Made by a program: the position numbers and the translations under genes. This document shows, in pieces, positions 26,296-34,790 of a DNA stretch of 64,000 nt (its first letter is position 1; every line of letters starts with the position of its first letter). The stretch is from positions 62,001-126,000 of the forward strand of contig NZ_JAAGRN010000002.1 in assembly GCF_010499255.1 (NCBI RefSeq), given 5' to 3'. The notes under the pieces were generated by a model. It was not told where the DNA came from, made no database searches, and saw only the letters and a list, made by a program, of their open reading frames with translations. This DNA comes from Sheuella amnicola. Its GTDB lineage: Bacteria > Pseudomonadota > Gammaproteobacteria > Burkholderiales > Burkholderiaceae_B.

Positions 26296-27264
26296 TTACT
26301 GAACCTTCGCGCCGGATTTCTTGACAACTTCAGCCATCTGGACGTCAGACTGTTTCAAAATATCGGCGAACTGCGCATTGGTCAGAATTTCGCTTTCAAT
26401 ACCCTGCTTGGCCAAACGCTCCTGAACAGCGGGATTTTTCAGAACGGTAGCCATAGCATCCTGGATCGAATCCAATACAGGCTTTGGAGTGCCTGCCGGC
26501 GCGAGCAAGCCAAACCAGGATGTGAACTCATATCCGGGTAAGCCCGACTCTGCCACGGTAGGCAGGTCAGGGATGAACTTGGAGCGCTTGGGTGAGGTGA
26601 CTGCAAGCAGTTTGACGCGCTTGTCATCCTTAAACCCCAATGCCCCAACGTTAGCGGCAATCACGGCCTGCGCCCTTCCGGAAAGCACCTCGGTCACGGC
26701 TTCGCCGGTGGACTTGGTCGGAATGTGTTCCATCTCCAGCCCGGCACTGGCGGCGAAATAAGCCATAGAAAGATGGGTCGCGCTACCATTGCCGGCCGAA
26801 GCGTAATTGAATTTGCCGGGCGATGCCTTGACCAACTTGATAAAGTCCGCAACACTTGAAACCGGCAAATCACCCGGAACCATCAGAATGTAGCTCGCAT
26901 TACCCACGTAAGCGGCGGGCGCGAAACTGGTCATCGGGTCATAGGACAAGTTGCCATATAAATACTTGGCAATCAGATGGCTTGCCGCGGCCAAATCCAA
27001 TACCGAACCATCCGGTGCAGCCTTGGCCACCAGTGCAGTACCGATCGTACCGCCAGCTCCAGCCTTGTTTTCGACAATGACAGTCTGTTTCAATGCCGCG
27101 CCCAGTTCGTTATTCAGGCTACGCGCGAGCGTATCCTGAACCGCGCCAGCGGCAAACGGTACAACTATACGAGTCGTCTTATCCTGCGCCTGGGCCATAC
27201 CGCAAACAAGCAAGGCCCCAAGAGAAATGTTCAGAATTCGGTGGATCAGGCGGTATGCGGACAT
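26296..27264 (-). CDS. Bug family (tripartite tricarboxylate receptor) binding protein
   Basis: This 322-aa receptor has the signal peptide ISLGALLVCGMAQAQ and then DKTTRIVVPFAAGAVQDTLAR, the Bug/TctC pattern, followed by VENKAGAGGTIGTALV and NYASAGNGSATHLSMAYFA. It is the second Bug gene of the block and differs clearly in sequence from the one at 21410-22423. It is placed between the BKACE and amidohydrolase genes. No TctAB genes are present. Confidence 0.93.
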   Translation of the reverse strand: MSAYRLIHRILNISLGALLVCGMAQAQDKTTRIVVPFAAGAVQDTLARSLNNELGAALKQTVIVENKAGAGGTIGTALVAKAAPDGSVLDLAAASHLIAKYLYGNLSYDPMTSFAPAAYVGNASYILMVPGDLPVSSVADFIKLVKASPGKFNYASAGNGSATHLSMAYFAASAGLEMEHIPTKSTGEAVTEVLSGRAQAVIAANVGALGFKDDKRVKLLAVTSPKRSKFIPDLPTVAESGLPGYEFTSWFGLLAPAGTPKPVLDSIQDAMATVLKNPAVQERLAKQGIESEILTNAQFADILKQSDVQMAEVVKKSGAKVQ

Positions 27265-27300
27265 GGCAACTCTCTAATAATCGATCAAAATAAGATCATA

Positions 27301-28233
27301 TTAGAAATTAACGTTTGCTGCGCCCTTCAAGCCCAAAATCTGGCGAGCCTCGTCCGGAGTGGCGATCTCAAGGTTAAGCGCCTCCAGAACGGTACGAATG
27401 CGCGACACCTGCTCCGCATTCGATGCGGCAAGCTTGCCGGGGCCGATCCACAATGAGTCCTCCAGTCCGACTCGCACATGAGATCCCATGGCCGCTCCAA
27501 TTGAGGCCAAGGGGATTTGATTGCGACCGGCACCAAGAATCGACCACTGATATTGGTCGCCAAACAAACGGTCGGCAGTTCGACGCATGTGCATCAAGTC
27601 TTCCGGATGCGGGCCGATTCCTCCCAGAATGCCAAATACCGACTGAATAAAGATCGGTCCCTTCACAAGTCCCTTTTGAACGAAATGCGAAAGGTTGTAG
27701 AGATGGCTGATGTCATAGCATTCAAATTCGAAACGCGTACCATTTTCGGCACCACGACGCAAAATGGTTTCGATGTCGTTGTAGGTATTTTTGAAGATCA
27801 GATCTCGACTGTTTTCGAGATGTTGGCGCTCCCATTCGTGCTTGAACTCCTTGAAACGATCCAGCATTGGGAACAGGCCAAAGTTCATCGATCCCATATT
27901 GAGCGATGCAACTTCCGGCTTAAACGTCATAGCTGGACGCATACGTTCTTCAACAGTCATATGGGGGCTGCCGCCGGTTGTAATGTTGATGACTGCATCG
28001 GTTGCCGCGCGGATTTTTTCCAGAAACGGGCGAAATAGCTCGGGATCCTGCGAAGGGCGTCCATCTTTAGGATCGCGCGCATGCAAATGAAGGATCGCGG
28101 CGCCGGCTTTAGCAGCATCGATAGCGGACTTGGCGATCTCGTCGGCAGTCACCGGTAAATTGGGGGACATGCTGGGCGTATGAATCGCGCCAGTCGCTGC
28201 GCAAGTAATGATGACTTTACGTGTAATGGCCAT
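27301..28233 (-). CDS. BKACE family beta-keto acid cleavage enzyme (DUF849)
   Basis: This 310-aa TIM-barrel enzyme condenses a beta-keto acid with acetyl-CoA, giving acetoacetate and a new CoA ester, as 3-keto-5-aminohexanoate cleavage enzyme does. VIITCAATGAIHTPSMSPNLP is the family start; AAILHLHARDPKDGRPSQD holds the two zinc His residues and VRVGLEDSLW the zinc Glu. The length is standard. It directly follows a 3-hydroxyacid dehydrogenase gene, which could supply the beta-keto acid. Substrate specificity within BKACE cannot be read here. Confidence 0.92.
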   Translation of the reverse strand: MAITRKVIITCAATGAIHTPSMSPNLPVTADEIAKSAIDAAKAGAAILHLHARDPKDGRPSQDPELFRPFLEKIRAATDAVINITTGGSPHMTVEERMRPAMTFKPEVASLNMGSMNFGLFPMLDRFKEFKHEWERQHLENSRDLIFKNTYNDIETILRRGAENGTRFEFECYDISHLYNLSHFVQKGLVKGPIFIQSVFGILGGIGPHPEDLMHMRRTADRLFGDQYQWSILGAGRNQIPLASIGAAMGSHVRVGLEDSLWIGPGKLAASNAEQVSRIRTVLEALNLEIATPDEARQILGLKGAANVNF

Positions 28234-28264
28234 GATGAATCTCTCGTTTCGTAGCTTGAATGAT

Positions 28265-29200
28265 TTACTTCGTGTTTTTTTCTGCCGCTTTCTTATGCGC
28301 AGCCAGTCCCATGAGCCTGCGATCGCGCCAGAGCCTGCGCGCCAACAACTGATCCTTGGGCAGAATCTTACGCCGGGCGGACTCCAACTTCTGAATCACG
28401 TCTTCAGACCAATGCGCAGTATCGGTTTGTTCAGTCGAGATCGATTGATACATATTATTGAATCGATGCGCGTAATCAGCCAAACCATCGGGCGCGTTCA
28501 AATCTATCGTTTCAAACGGCCCCATGAAAGACCAGCGCAAGCCAAGCCCTTCACGCACGGTCACATCCAGTCCATCTGCATCCACATACCCCTGTTCAAC
28601 GAGACGGAATGCTTCGCGCAGCAAAGCGCCTTGCAAACGATTCAATATGAATCCTTCAAGTTCTTTGTAAATCTTGACAGGCTTTTGACCAACGCTTTCC
28701 ATGACATCCCAGGTCTTTTGTACAACCTTTGCATCTGTCCAGGGAGCACCGCAAATCTCGACTACGGGAACAAGATAAGGAGGATTGACAGGATGCGCGA
28801 TCAGGCAACGCGAACGTCCAGGCAGGTCTTCTGTAAATGCGGAAGCCGGAATGCTGGATGTCGAACTAGCCAAAACGCAATGCGGTGCCGCAATCGCATC
28901 CATTCGCGTAAAGATTTCCTTCTTCATTTCGACGCGTTCAGGAAGATTTTCCTGAACATAGTCGGCATCCTTCAGGACTTCTTCAAGCGTTGCGGCGCCA
29001 CTAATTCTGGCGAGCAACCCCTTGGGGTCGTCGATCAACCCCGCCTCTTTCAAGTCAGCCACCTGGGTAGAAATCAACTTGATGGCAGCAGGCACCGCAT
29101 CCGGATTACCATCCCAAAGTTTGACCGAATGTCCGCCTCTTGCGAAAACTATTGCCCATGCCTGACCGATTAGACCGGAACCTACAACTGCGATATTCAT
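28265..29200 (-). CDS. 3-hydroxyacyl-CoA dehydrogenase family protein, lambda-crystallin / L-gulonate dehydrogenase type
   Basis: This 311-aa NAD-dependent dehydrogenase has the Rossmann start MNIAVVGSGLIGQAWAIVFA, LASSTSSIPASAF, CLIAHPVNPPYLVPVVEI and GFILNRLQGALLREAFRLV. The C-terminus WRDRRLMGLAAHKK is strikingly like lambda-crystallin (L-gulonate 3-dehydrogenase); L-carnitine dehydrogenases are relatives. It should oxidise a free beta-hydroxy acid to a beta-keto acid. The adjacent BKACE gene (31 bp downstream) is the expected next step. Confidence 0.9.
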   Translation of the reverse strand: MNIAVVGSGLIGQAWAIVFARGGHSVKLWDGNPDAVPAAIKLISTQVADLKEAGLIDDPKGLLARISGAATLEEVLKDADYVQENLPERVEMKKEIFTRMDAIAAPHCVLASSTSSIPASAFTEDLPGRSRCLIAHPVNPPYLVPVVEICGAPWTDAKVVQKTWDVMESVGQKPVKIYKELEGFILNRLQGALLREAFRLVEQGYVDADGLDVTVREGLGLRWSFMGPFETIDLNAPDGLADYAHRFNNMYQSISTEQTDTAHWSEDVIQKLESARRKILPKDQLLARRLWRDRRLMGLAAHKKAAEKNTK

Positions 29201-29224
29201 GCCGTTTCCCCTATCTCGTTTGTT

Positions 29225-30016
29225 TTAGCTCAATGCTTGTGTATATCCGTCCACAACCAATTCCTGACCGTTAACATGCCTCGCATAATCCCCGCTGGCA
29301 AATAACACCATATTGGCGATATCTTCCACTGACACCAAAGAACCCATCGCAGATTGCTTTTCGTAATCGTAAGCCACCTCTTGAACCGGTTTACCGAGGG
29401 ATGCTGCTTTCGCGGCAATCACGGCGCGGATTCGCGGCCCATCAACCGCTCCCGGCAAAATAGCATTGACGCGAATTCCTTCGGGGCCCAACTCCAGTGC
29501 CAGCGATTTCGTGAAACCAACTACCGCCCACTTGGATGCGGCATAAGCCGATCTCCCGGGAAACCCCAGATGCCCCGCGGCGGAAGACAGATTAATCATG
29601 CTAGCCTTCGTGCCTTTGCGCAAGCGTGGCACAGCCAAGCGGGCACAAAGAAACTGACCCGTAATATTGACCGCAAGCGTGCGATTCCAGTCAGCCAGAC
29701 TAAGCTGCTCGACTGTACCCGTCGGCCCGGCGATACCGGCATTGTTAATCATGACGTCTAGTCCGCCGAGCTGAGCATCAACCTGGGCAAACAGTTGTTC
29801 GACACTTTGTTCGTCCGCGACATCCGCGACCGTTGTCATGACGCCCGGTAGATCTTGTTGGACACGCTTGAGACTGGCCTCGTCGACATCGCAAATCAGA
29901 ACCTTCGCACCGGACTGAATGAACCCCCTTGTAATCGCTAATCCGATTCCATTGGCACCTGCGGTAACCAAAACGCGCTTTCCTGCCAGAGAGCTTTCTT
30001 TAAGCAACATATTCAT
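29225..30016 (-). CDS. SDR family oxidoreductase
   Basis: This 263-aa classical SDR has KRVLVTAGANGIGLAITRGF, MINNAGIAGPTG, NLSSAAGHLGFPGRSAYAASKWAV (catalytic Ser, Tyr, Lys) and a family ending HVNGQELVVDG. Three in-frame ATGs exist (30022, 30016, 30010). The one at 30016 overlaps the upstream stop as ATGA and is preferred for coupling. It is NAD(P)-dependent; the substrate is presumably a hydroxy intermediate of the pathway. Confidence 0.92.
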   Translation of the reverse strand: MNMLLKESSLAGKRVLVTAGANGIGLAITRGFIQSGAKVLICDVDEASLKRVQQDLPGVMTTVADVADEQSVEQLFAQVDAQLGGLDVMINNAGIAGPTGTVEQLSLADWNRTLAVNITGQFLCARLAVPRLRKGTKASMINLSSAAGHLGFPGRSAYAASKWAVVGFTKSLALELGPEGIRVNAILPGAVDGPRIRAVIAAKAASLGKPVQEVAYDYEKQSAMGSLVSVEDIANMVLFASGDYARHVNGQELVVDGYTQALS

Positions 30017-32529
30017 ACCCATAATTTTTGACGACGAAATTCAAGATCTTTCAATAGTGGCAAAGCTTGGCCCTGATGCGAAATCCGACCGCGATCAAGC
30101 ACCAAAGCCGTATCGGACAAGGCAAGGGTCAAATCGAGATTGTGATCGACAATCAGAATCGTTACCTTACCCTTCAGCCTCAAAATAGCGTTAAATACTT
30201 CCTCGGTCATTGCAGGTGACAGCCCCTCGAAAGGCTCATCCAATAACAGCACGCGGACATGGCCGGCAAGGGCACGTGCAATCGCAACCATTTGCTGCTC
30301 TCCGCCGGACAAGAGTTCGGCATTGACATCGTAACGCTCCCGCAACCGCGGAAAAATCGTGAAAATTTGCTCATCCGACCATGCATTTGAGCCAGGTTTG
30401 CCGCGTTTGAGTCGACCCAGCATCAGATTGTCGCGTACTGTTAGCCCTGGGAATAAGCGTCGGCCTTGAGGAACAAATGCGATGCCTAGTCGCGCCATTG
30501 TCTCCGGAACCGGCGTCGAAATCGTTTGACCATCTATCTGCACCTGACCCGCACCCAATCGAGCCATACCAATCAAGCTTTTCAATAAGGTCGATTTACC
30601 GGCGCCGTTACGGCCCAAAACAGCCATCACTTCACCCTCATGGGCTGAAAATGAAATTCCGGAAAGAATATGGCTCTTACCGTAATAGGCCTCTATGCCC
30701 TGCACATGCAATGCAACTTTGGAAGACACCTCTGTTGCAATGACAGTCTGAGCCAAGGCTTCAGTACCAGATCCGATGTAAATCTCGCGAACGCGCTCGT
30801 CCTTTTGCACCAGTTCGGAATTCCCTTCCACGAGAACCTGCCCCTGATTCATAACGGTGATGCAGTCGGCGATCGCAAAGACCCGGTCCACGTCGTGCTC
30901 GACCAGCAGCACACCGATTCGATCTCCCAGCGCGCGGATCAATTTACCGATTCTGTCCCTTTCGGCCACGGCCAATCCAGCAAGCGGCTCATCCAATAAA
31001 AGCACTGCAGGCGCAGATCCAAGCGCCAGGCCCATATCGACAAGTCTTTGACCTCCATAAGACAGATCCTCGGCAATGGCGCCCTCCATCCCTTTAACAC
31101 CAAGAAATGCCGCCAGTTCCTGAGTCTCACTTTGAACTTGCTCGACCTGCTCCACGCTTCTTAGCAGTGAAAACCTTGCAGGGTTTCTGGCCAGTACGGA
31201 CAACATCAAGTTTTCTCGAACGCTTAGGCCTTTAAACAAGTTCGTAATCTGGAAGGATCTCGAAATCCCCGATGAACAAATAACGTTGGGCGGCTGCCCG
31301 GCGAGGTCATGCCCTTTGAATCGAACAGATCCGGAGTCAGGCGCAAACATTCCGGACAATAAATTGAAAAATGACGTCTTGCCCGCCCCATTCGGACCAA
31401 TCAAAGCGTGGACACCGTGCGCTGAAATATGGGTGCTCACATTCGATACGGCAGCAATACCGCCAAATCGTTTACTGATCCCGACCACCTCAATGGACTC
31501 GTTAAGATGCTGCGGTAAAAATGAAGGGAATGCCCCAACTGTTGGCGGAGTATTTCGGGCCGACATCGCTGCTTCTGTTTCCTTGGGTGGACGCAACATA
31601 TGCCAGACCCGTTGCCCGATGCCTGTCAGCCCCGAAGGCGAAAACAATATGAACAAAATAAAGACAAGACCGAAATACAGGAGCCAGTTCTCGGTAAACA
31701 TCGAGAGGTATTCCCGGAACAGCACAAAAAACAACGCACCAAAAATCGGGCCCGCATAACTGCGCATACCGCCTATCAATACAATCGCCAACAACTCGCC
31801 CGAAAATGCAACCGACAAGCTTTCAGCGGATGCAATACGATGGTTCAACACTGACAATCCACCTGCCAAGCCTGTCACAGTTGCAGATACGACAAAAGCC
31901 AACAACTTGTAGGACATGACCGGATAACCCAGAAACCGGGTTCTGACTTCATTCTCGCGAATCGCAACCAGAACGTGCCCAAATGGAGAGTTTTTAAGCC
32001 TCAACAAAAAAGCTGCGATTATGAAGGCAATCATGGCAACAAAGGCATAAAACACCAACGGTTGGTCTAGCGATATTCCGGCGATCGATCGTCGTTCGAT
32101 TCCGCCCAACCCGTTTTCCCCGCCAGTTAGGGCGGTCCACCGAAAAGCAACCGTAAAACACAAAGCACTAAAGGCAAGCGTCAGTAAAGAAAAGTACACG
32201 CCGCGTCTACGCAGGACAAGTGCCCCGATTAGGACCGCAGCCAACGCAACGAGCACTACACAAATCAGCAATGGCTCAACAATCGAGTTCGGAAAGAATC
32301 TGAGTTGAAAAATGGCTACCGCATAAGCACCAATACCGAACCATGCACCATGGCCGAAGGAAACCAACCCGGTATTTCCCAGCAAGACATTGAGTCCGAG
32401 CCCCACTACGGCAAGCAAGACGCACTCGATCGCCGAAGTCACCGTCAAGCCGCCGGCTTGCAGCAAAAACGGCAAAACCACCAAGCCTAGTAAAACAAAT
32501 GTCAGAGTTTTTATTTCGTGTTTCAACAT
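30013..32529 (-). CDS. LivM-LivG-LivF triple fusion: permease with two ATP-binding domains
   Basis: One 838-aa protein contains a LivM permease (about 1-325; LGNTGLVSFGHGAWFG), a LivG ATPase (about 343-590; Walker A GPNGAGKTS near 374, signature LSYGGQRLVDMG, Walker B LLLDEPLAGL) and a LivF ATPase (about 602-838; Walker A GRNGAGKST near 636, signature LSGGEQQMVAIARA, Walker B LLLDEPFEGL). All catalytic motifs are present in both ATPases, so it is a functional fusion rather than a pseudogene. With the LivH encoded 3 bp upstream, two polypeptides would make the whole membrane machine. The ligand is unknown. Confidence 0.92.
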   Translation of the reverse strand: MLKHEIKTLTFVLLGLVVLPFLLQAGGLTVTSAIECVLLAVVGLGLNVLLGNTGLVSFGHGAWFGIGAYAVAIFQLRFFPNSIVEPLLICVVLVALAAVLIGALVLRRRGVYFSLLTLAFSALCFTVAFRWTALTGGENGLGGIERRSIAGISLDQPLVFYAFVAMIAFIIAAFLLRLKNSPFGHVLVAIRENEVRTRFLGYPVMSYKLLAFVVSATVTGLAGGLSVLNHRIASAESLSVAFSGELLAIVLIGGMRSYAGPIFGALFFVLFREYLSMFTENWLLYFGLVFILFILFSPSGLTGIGQRVWHMLRPPKETEAAMSARNTPPTVGAFPSFLPQHLNESIEVVGISKRFGGIAAVSNVSTHISAHGVHALIGPNGAGKTSFFNLLSGMFAPDSGSVRFKGHDLAGQPPNVICSSGISRSFQITNLFKGLSVRENLMLSVLARNPARFSLLRSVEQVEQVQSETQELAAFLGVKGMEGAIAEDLSYGGQRLVDMGLALGSAPAVLLLDEPLAGLAVAERDRIGKLIRALGDRIGVLLVEHDVDRVFAIADCITVMNQGQVLVEGNSELVQKDERVREIYIGSGTEALAQTVIATEVSSKVALHVQGIEAYYGKSHILSGISFSAHEGEVMAVLGRNGAGKSTLLKSLIGMARLGAGQVQIDGQTISTPVPETMARLGIAFVPQGRRLFPGLTVRDNLMLGRLKRGKPGSNAWSDEQIFTIFPRLRERYDVNAELLSGGEQQMVAIARALAGHVRVLLLDEPFEGLSPAMTEEVFNAILRLKGKVTILIVDHNLDLTLALSDTALVLDRGRISHQGQALPLLKDLEFRRQKLWV

Positions 32530-32532
32530 GAT

Positions 32533-33408
32533 TTATTCAAGCCTTTCCATGCGTTCGCCCATCAAGCCTCGCGGTCGTATCAACAATATGACCAGCATCA
32601 GCAAGTAGAGCGAGGCCTCCGAGGCCGGTGGAAAGAAATAGGACGTCAGGCCGCGAATCACGCCAACTAACAGCGCGGCAATCACAACGCCCCAGAAACT
32701 ACCCAAGCCACCGATTACAACCACGACGAAAGCGGCAGTCAGTATCTCCTGCCCCATCGCGGGATGCACTCCTGTTATAGGTGCGAGCAAGGCTCCGGCC
32801 AAGCCAGCCAGACCAATTCCAATTCCGCAAACCGCTGTCAAAACAGGCGCCAGCGAAATCCCGAGCGCACGCACCATGTCAGGGTCGTTAATCCCGGCAC
32901 GCACAACCTTACCGAACGATGTTTTGCTCAACAGCCACCAAGTCGCTAACAATGCGATAGCGGCAACACTTAGCATACCGATACGGTAATAAGGGTAGAT
33001 AAAATCGCCAACAATCAACTGTCCGCGACCAAATGAAGGGATTGAAAATTGAACCGGCGAGGCGCCATAAATCATTCGCAAACCCTGCTCGATCACCATG
33101 GCGAGTCCGAAGGTGAACAATAGGCTCAAAACGGGATCGGCACGATAAAAACGCCTCAAGAAAAGACGTTCGACGACCATGCCAAGTACTGCAACCAAAA
33201 TCGGGGACGCGACATAGGACGCGCCATAGCCCAGATGCTGCGTCAACGTCACCATCAAATACGCGCCAATCGCGAAAAAAGCGCCATGCGCCAGATTCAC
33301 GATTCCACCCAAACTAAAGATGATGGATAGACCGAGTGCGATCAACAGATAATAGAAGCCAAGCAAAAGTCCATTGACTACTTGCTCGGCGATGAAGACA
33401 AGCTCCAT
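32533..33408 (-). CDS. livH: LivH-type ABC transporter permease
   Basis: This protein of about 291 aa is an inner-membrane permease of the second Liv system. It has LLIALGLSIIFSLGGIVNLAHGAFFAIGAYL (the NLAHG motif), VVVVIGGLGSFWGVVIAALLVG and ILLIRPRGLMG. ATG at 33408 is used; an in-frame TTG at 33414 has better spacing to an upstream GGAGA and may be the true start. It partners the LivM part of the downstream triple fusion. Confidence 0.93.
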   Translation of the reverse strand: MELVFIAEQVVNGLLLGFYYLLIALGLSIIFSLGGIVNLAHGAFFAIGAYLMVTLTQHLGYGASYVASPILVAVLGMVVERLFLRRFYRADPVLSLLFTFGLAMVIEQGLRMIYGASPVQFSIPSFGRGQLIVGDFIYPYYRIGMLSVAAIALLATWWLLSKTSFGKVVRAGINDPDMVRALGISLAPVLTAVCGIGIGLAGLAGALLAPITGVHPAMGQEILTAAFVVVVIGGLGSFWGVVIAALLVGVIRGLTSYFFPPASEASLYLLMLVILLIRPRGLMGERMERLE

Positions 33409-33434
33409 ACCCAAGGGAATCTCCAGGCTTTAAC

Positions 33435-33465
33435 AACAGCCGCGCACACCATGCGCACGGCTGTT
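33435..33465 (-). terminator. hairpin between second Liv binding protein and livH
   Basis: An inverted repeat pairs AACAGCCG at 33435-33442 with CGGCTGTT at 33458-33465, and inner CGCA/TGCG pairing extends it. It lies in the gap between the binding protein stop and livH, the same place as the hairpin at 4083-4108. It is probably an attenuator or RNA-stabilising stem; no long T-run follows. Confidence 0.55.
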
Positions 33466-33478
33466 CGAACTACGCAGA

Positions 33479-34729
33479 TCAGGCAAACTTACAAGCGTTT
33501 TCCTGCTGGCTTGGCGCTAGAACCTCGAGACTTTCCGAAGGTTCGGGTACTGGAGCGCTCGTCTGCATGATGTCCCACTTGCCCGCCTTTTTGTCCGGAT
33601 TGGGCGAGACGGTGTACATCTCGAACATCAGCTGATGGTCCCATGGTCGGAAATACCCCTCTCTGGCGCGCAGCACATCGAACTTGACTCCACTTTCGAG
33701 GTATTGGATGACCTTCATGGTGTCATCTGATTTGATCGCATTCATGGACTGGGCCAGGATCTTGATCGCAAGATAATCAGCCACCCCCTGATTGTCCGGA
33801 GGACGGTTAAAGCGCTTGGTGAAGGCTTGGACGAATTTCTGTGCCGAAGGCGCCTTGACCTGATGGGTCCAGATAATTGGCCAAGTGCCACTAAACCCCT
33901 CTGCGCCGGCACCCCAAATGCTGACGGAATTCAAGTCGGCCCCGGCAAGCGGGAAGGGAATCTTGAACTCGTTATATTGCTTCATGAAATTGGTCGTCTG
34001 GTTACCCGCCAGATTACTCATCACGAGGTCGGGTTTTTGCTGCCGAATCTTCAAGATCATTGCGCTGTATTCGGTCGCATCCGTCGGAATCATGTCGTTC
34101 GAGATAAAAATCCCGCCATTGGCATCCATGAACGCCTTGGTCTTTTCGAACAAATCATGTCCAAACGCGTAGTCAGCGGTGAACGCCATCCAACGCTTGC
34201 CTTTGACCATGTTTTCGCGCTGCAGGTAGCGACCGATGGTGCGAACATACATCGTGTTATTGGCTTCTGTGTGAAACAGATACCGGCTGCAGTTCTTTCC
34301 GCGTAGCTCATCGGAGTTGCAACCGGTTTGGAAAAACATTTTTTGCGCTCTGGTTGCCACCTGTGAAATCGCCAAACCAGACGCCGAGCTGATTTCTCCA
34401 ACCAGCGCATACACATTGTCACGCTCAACCATGCGCTGCGCCTTGCTGGATGCAGTTTGAGGATTGACACTGTCTTCTGCAAGCAACTCGAAAGGACGTC
34501 CCAGCACTCCGCCGGCCGCGTTGACTTCTTCCACCGCCAGGGTCGCCCCCATAACAGCGTACTCACCCATCGGCCCCAAAAATCCCGTTCTGGGAGTCAG
34601 ATGGCCAATTTTGAAAGAGGCCGGCTGAGCGCGGACGAATGCAGGCGCCACTACCCCCAGAGCCGCAGCCCCGGATGCACCCAATACGATCTGACGGCGG
34701 GATTTGGAAATTGGTTGTTGCTTGCTCAC
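33479..34729 (-). CDS. ABC transporter binding protein, Tat-exported Peripla_BP_6 type
   Basis: This protein of about 416 aa starts SKQQPISKSRRQIVLGASG and runs through AALGVVAPAFVRAQ, a twin-arginine signal. The mature part FKIGHLTPRTGFLGPMGEYAVMG and LAVEEVNAAGGVLGRPFELLAED matches type I amino-acid/amide binding proteins. I favour GTG at 34729, which has GGAG six bases upstream; ATG at 34741 lacks a ribosome site and the reading from 34843 would overlap the next gene. It is the first gene of the second Liv operon. Confidence 0.9.
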   Translation of the reverse strand: MSKQQPISKSRRQIVLGASGAAALGVVAPAFVRAQPASFKIGHLTPRTGFLGPMGEYAVMGATLAVEEVNAAGGVLGRPFELLAEDSVNPQTASSKAQRMVERDNVYALVGEISSASGLAISQVATRAQKMFFQTGCNSDELRGKNCSRYLFHTEANNTMYVRTIGRYLQRENMVKGKRWMAFTADYAFGHDLFEKTKAFMDANGGIFISNDMIPTDATEYSAMILKIRQQKPDLVMSNLAGNQTTNFMKQYNEFKIPFPLAGADLNSVSIWGAGAEGFSGTWPIIWTHQVKAPSAQKFVQAFTKRFNRPPDNQGVADYLAIKILAQSMNAIKSDDTMKVIQYLESGVKFDVLRAREGYFRPWDHQLMFEMYTVSPNPDKKAGKWDIMQTSAPVPEPSESLEVLAPSQQENACKFA

Positions 34730-34790
34730 GGTTGTCTCCATCGCAAAGTTTATGAACAGGCTGTATTCGCCTGCTTCAAACCAGTATATC

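Noticed and set aside
28208-29173. Long plus-strand open frame (321 codons)
   Set aside because: It lies wholly antisense to the lambda-crystallin-like dehydrogenase, which has strong family motifs. The plus-strand product looks like no family and is rich in Arg/His/Cys, as shadow frames are.
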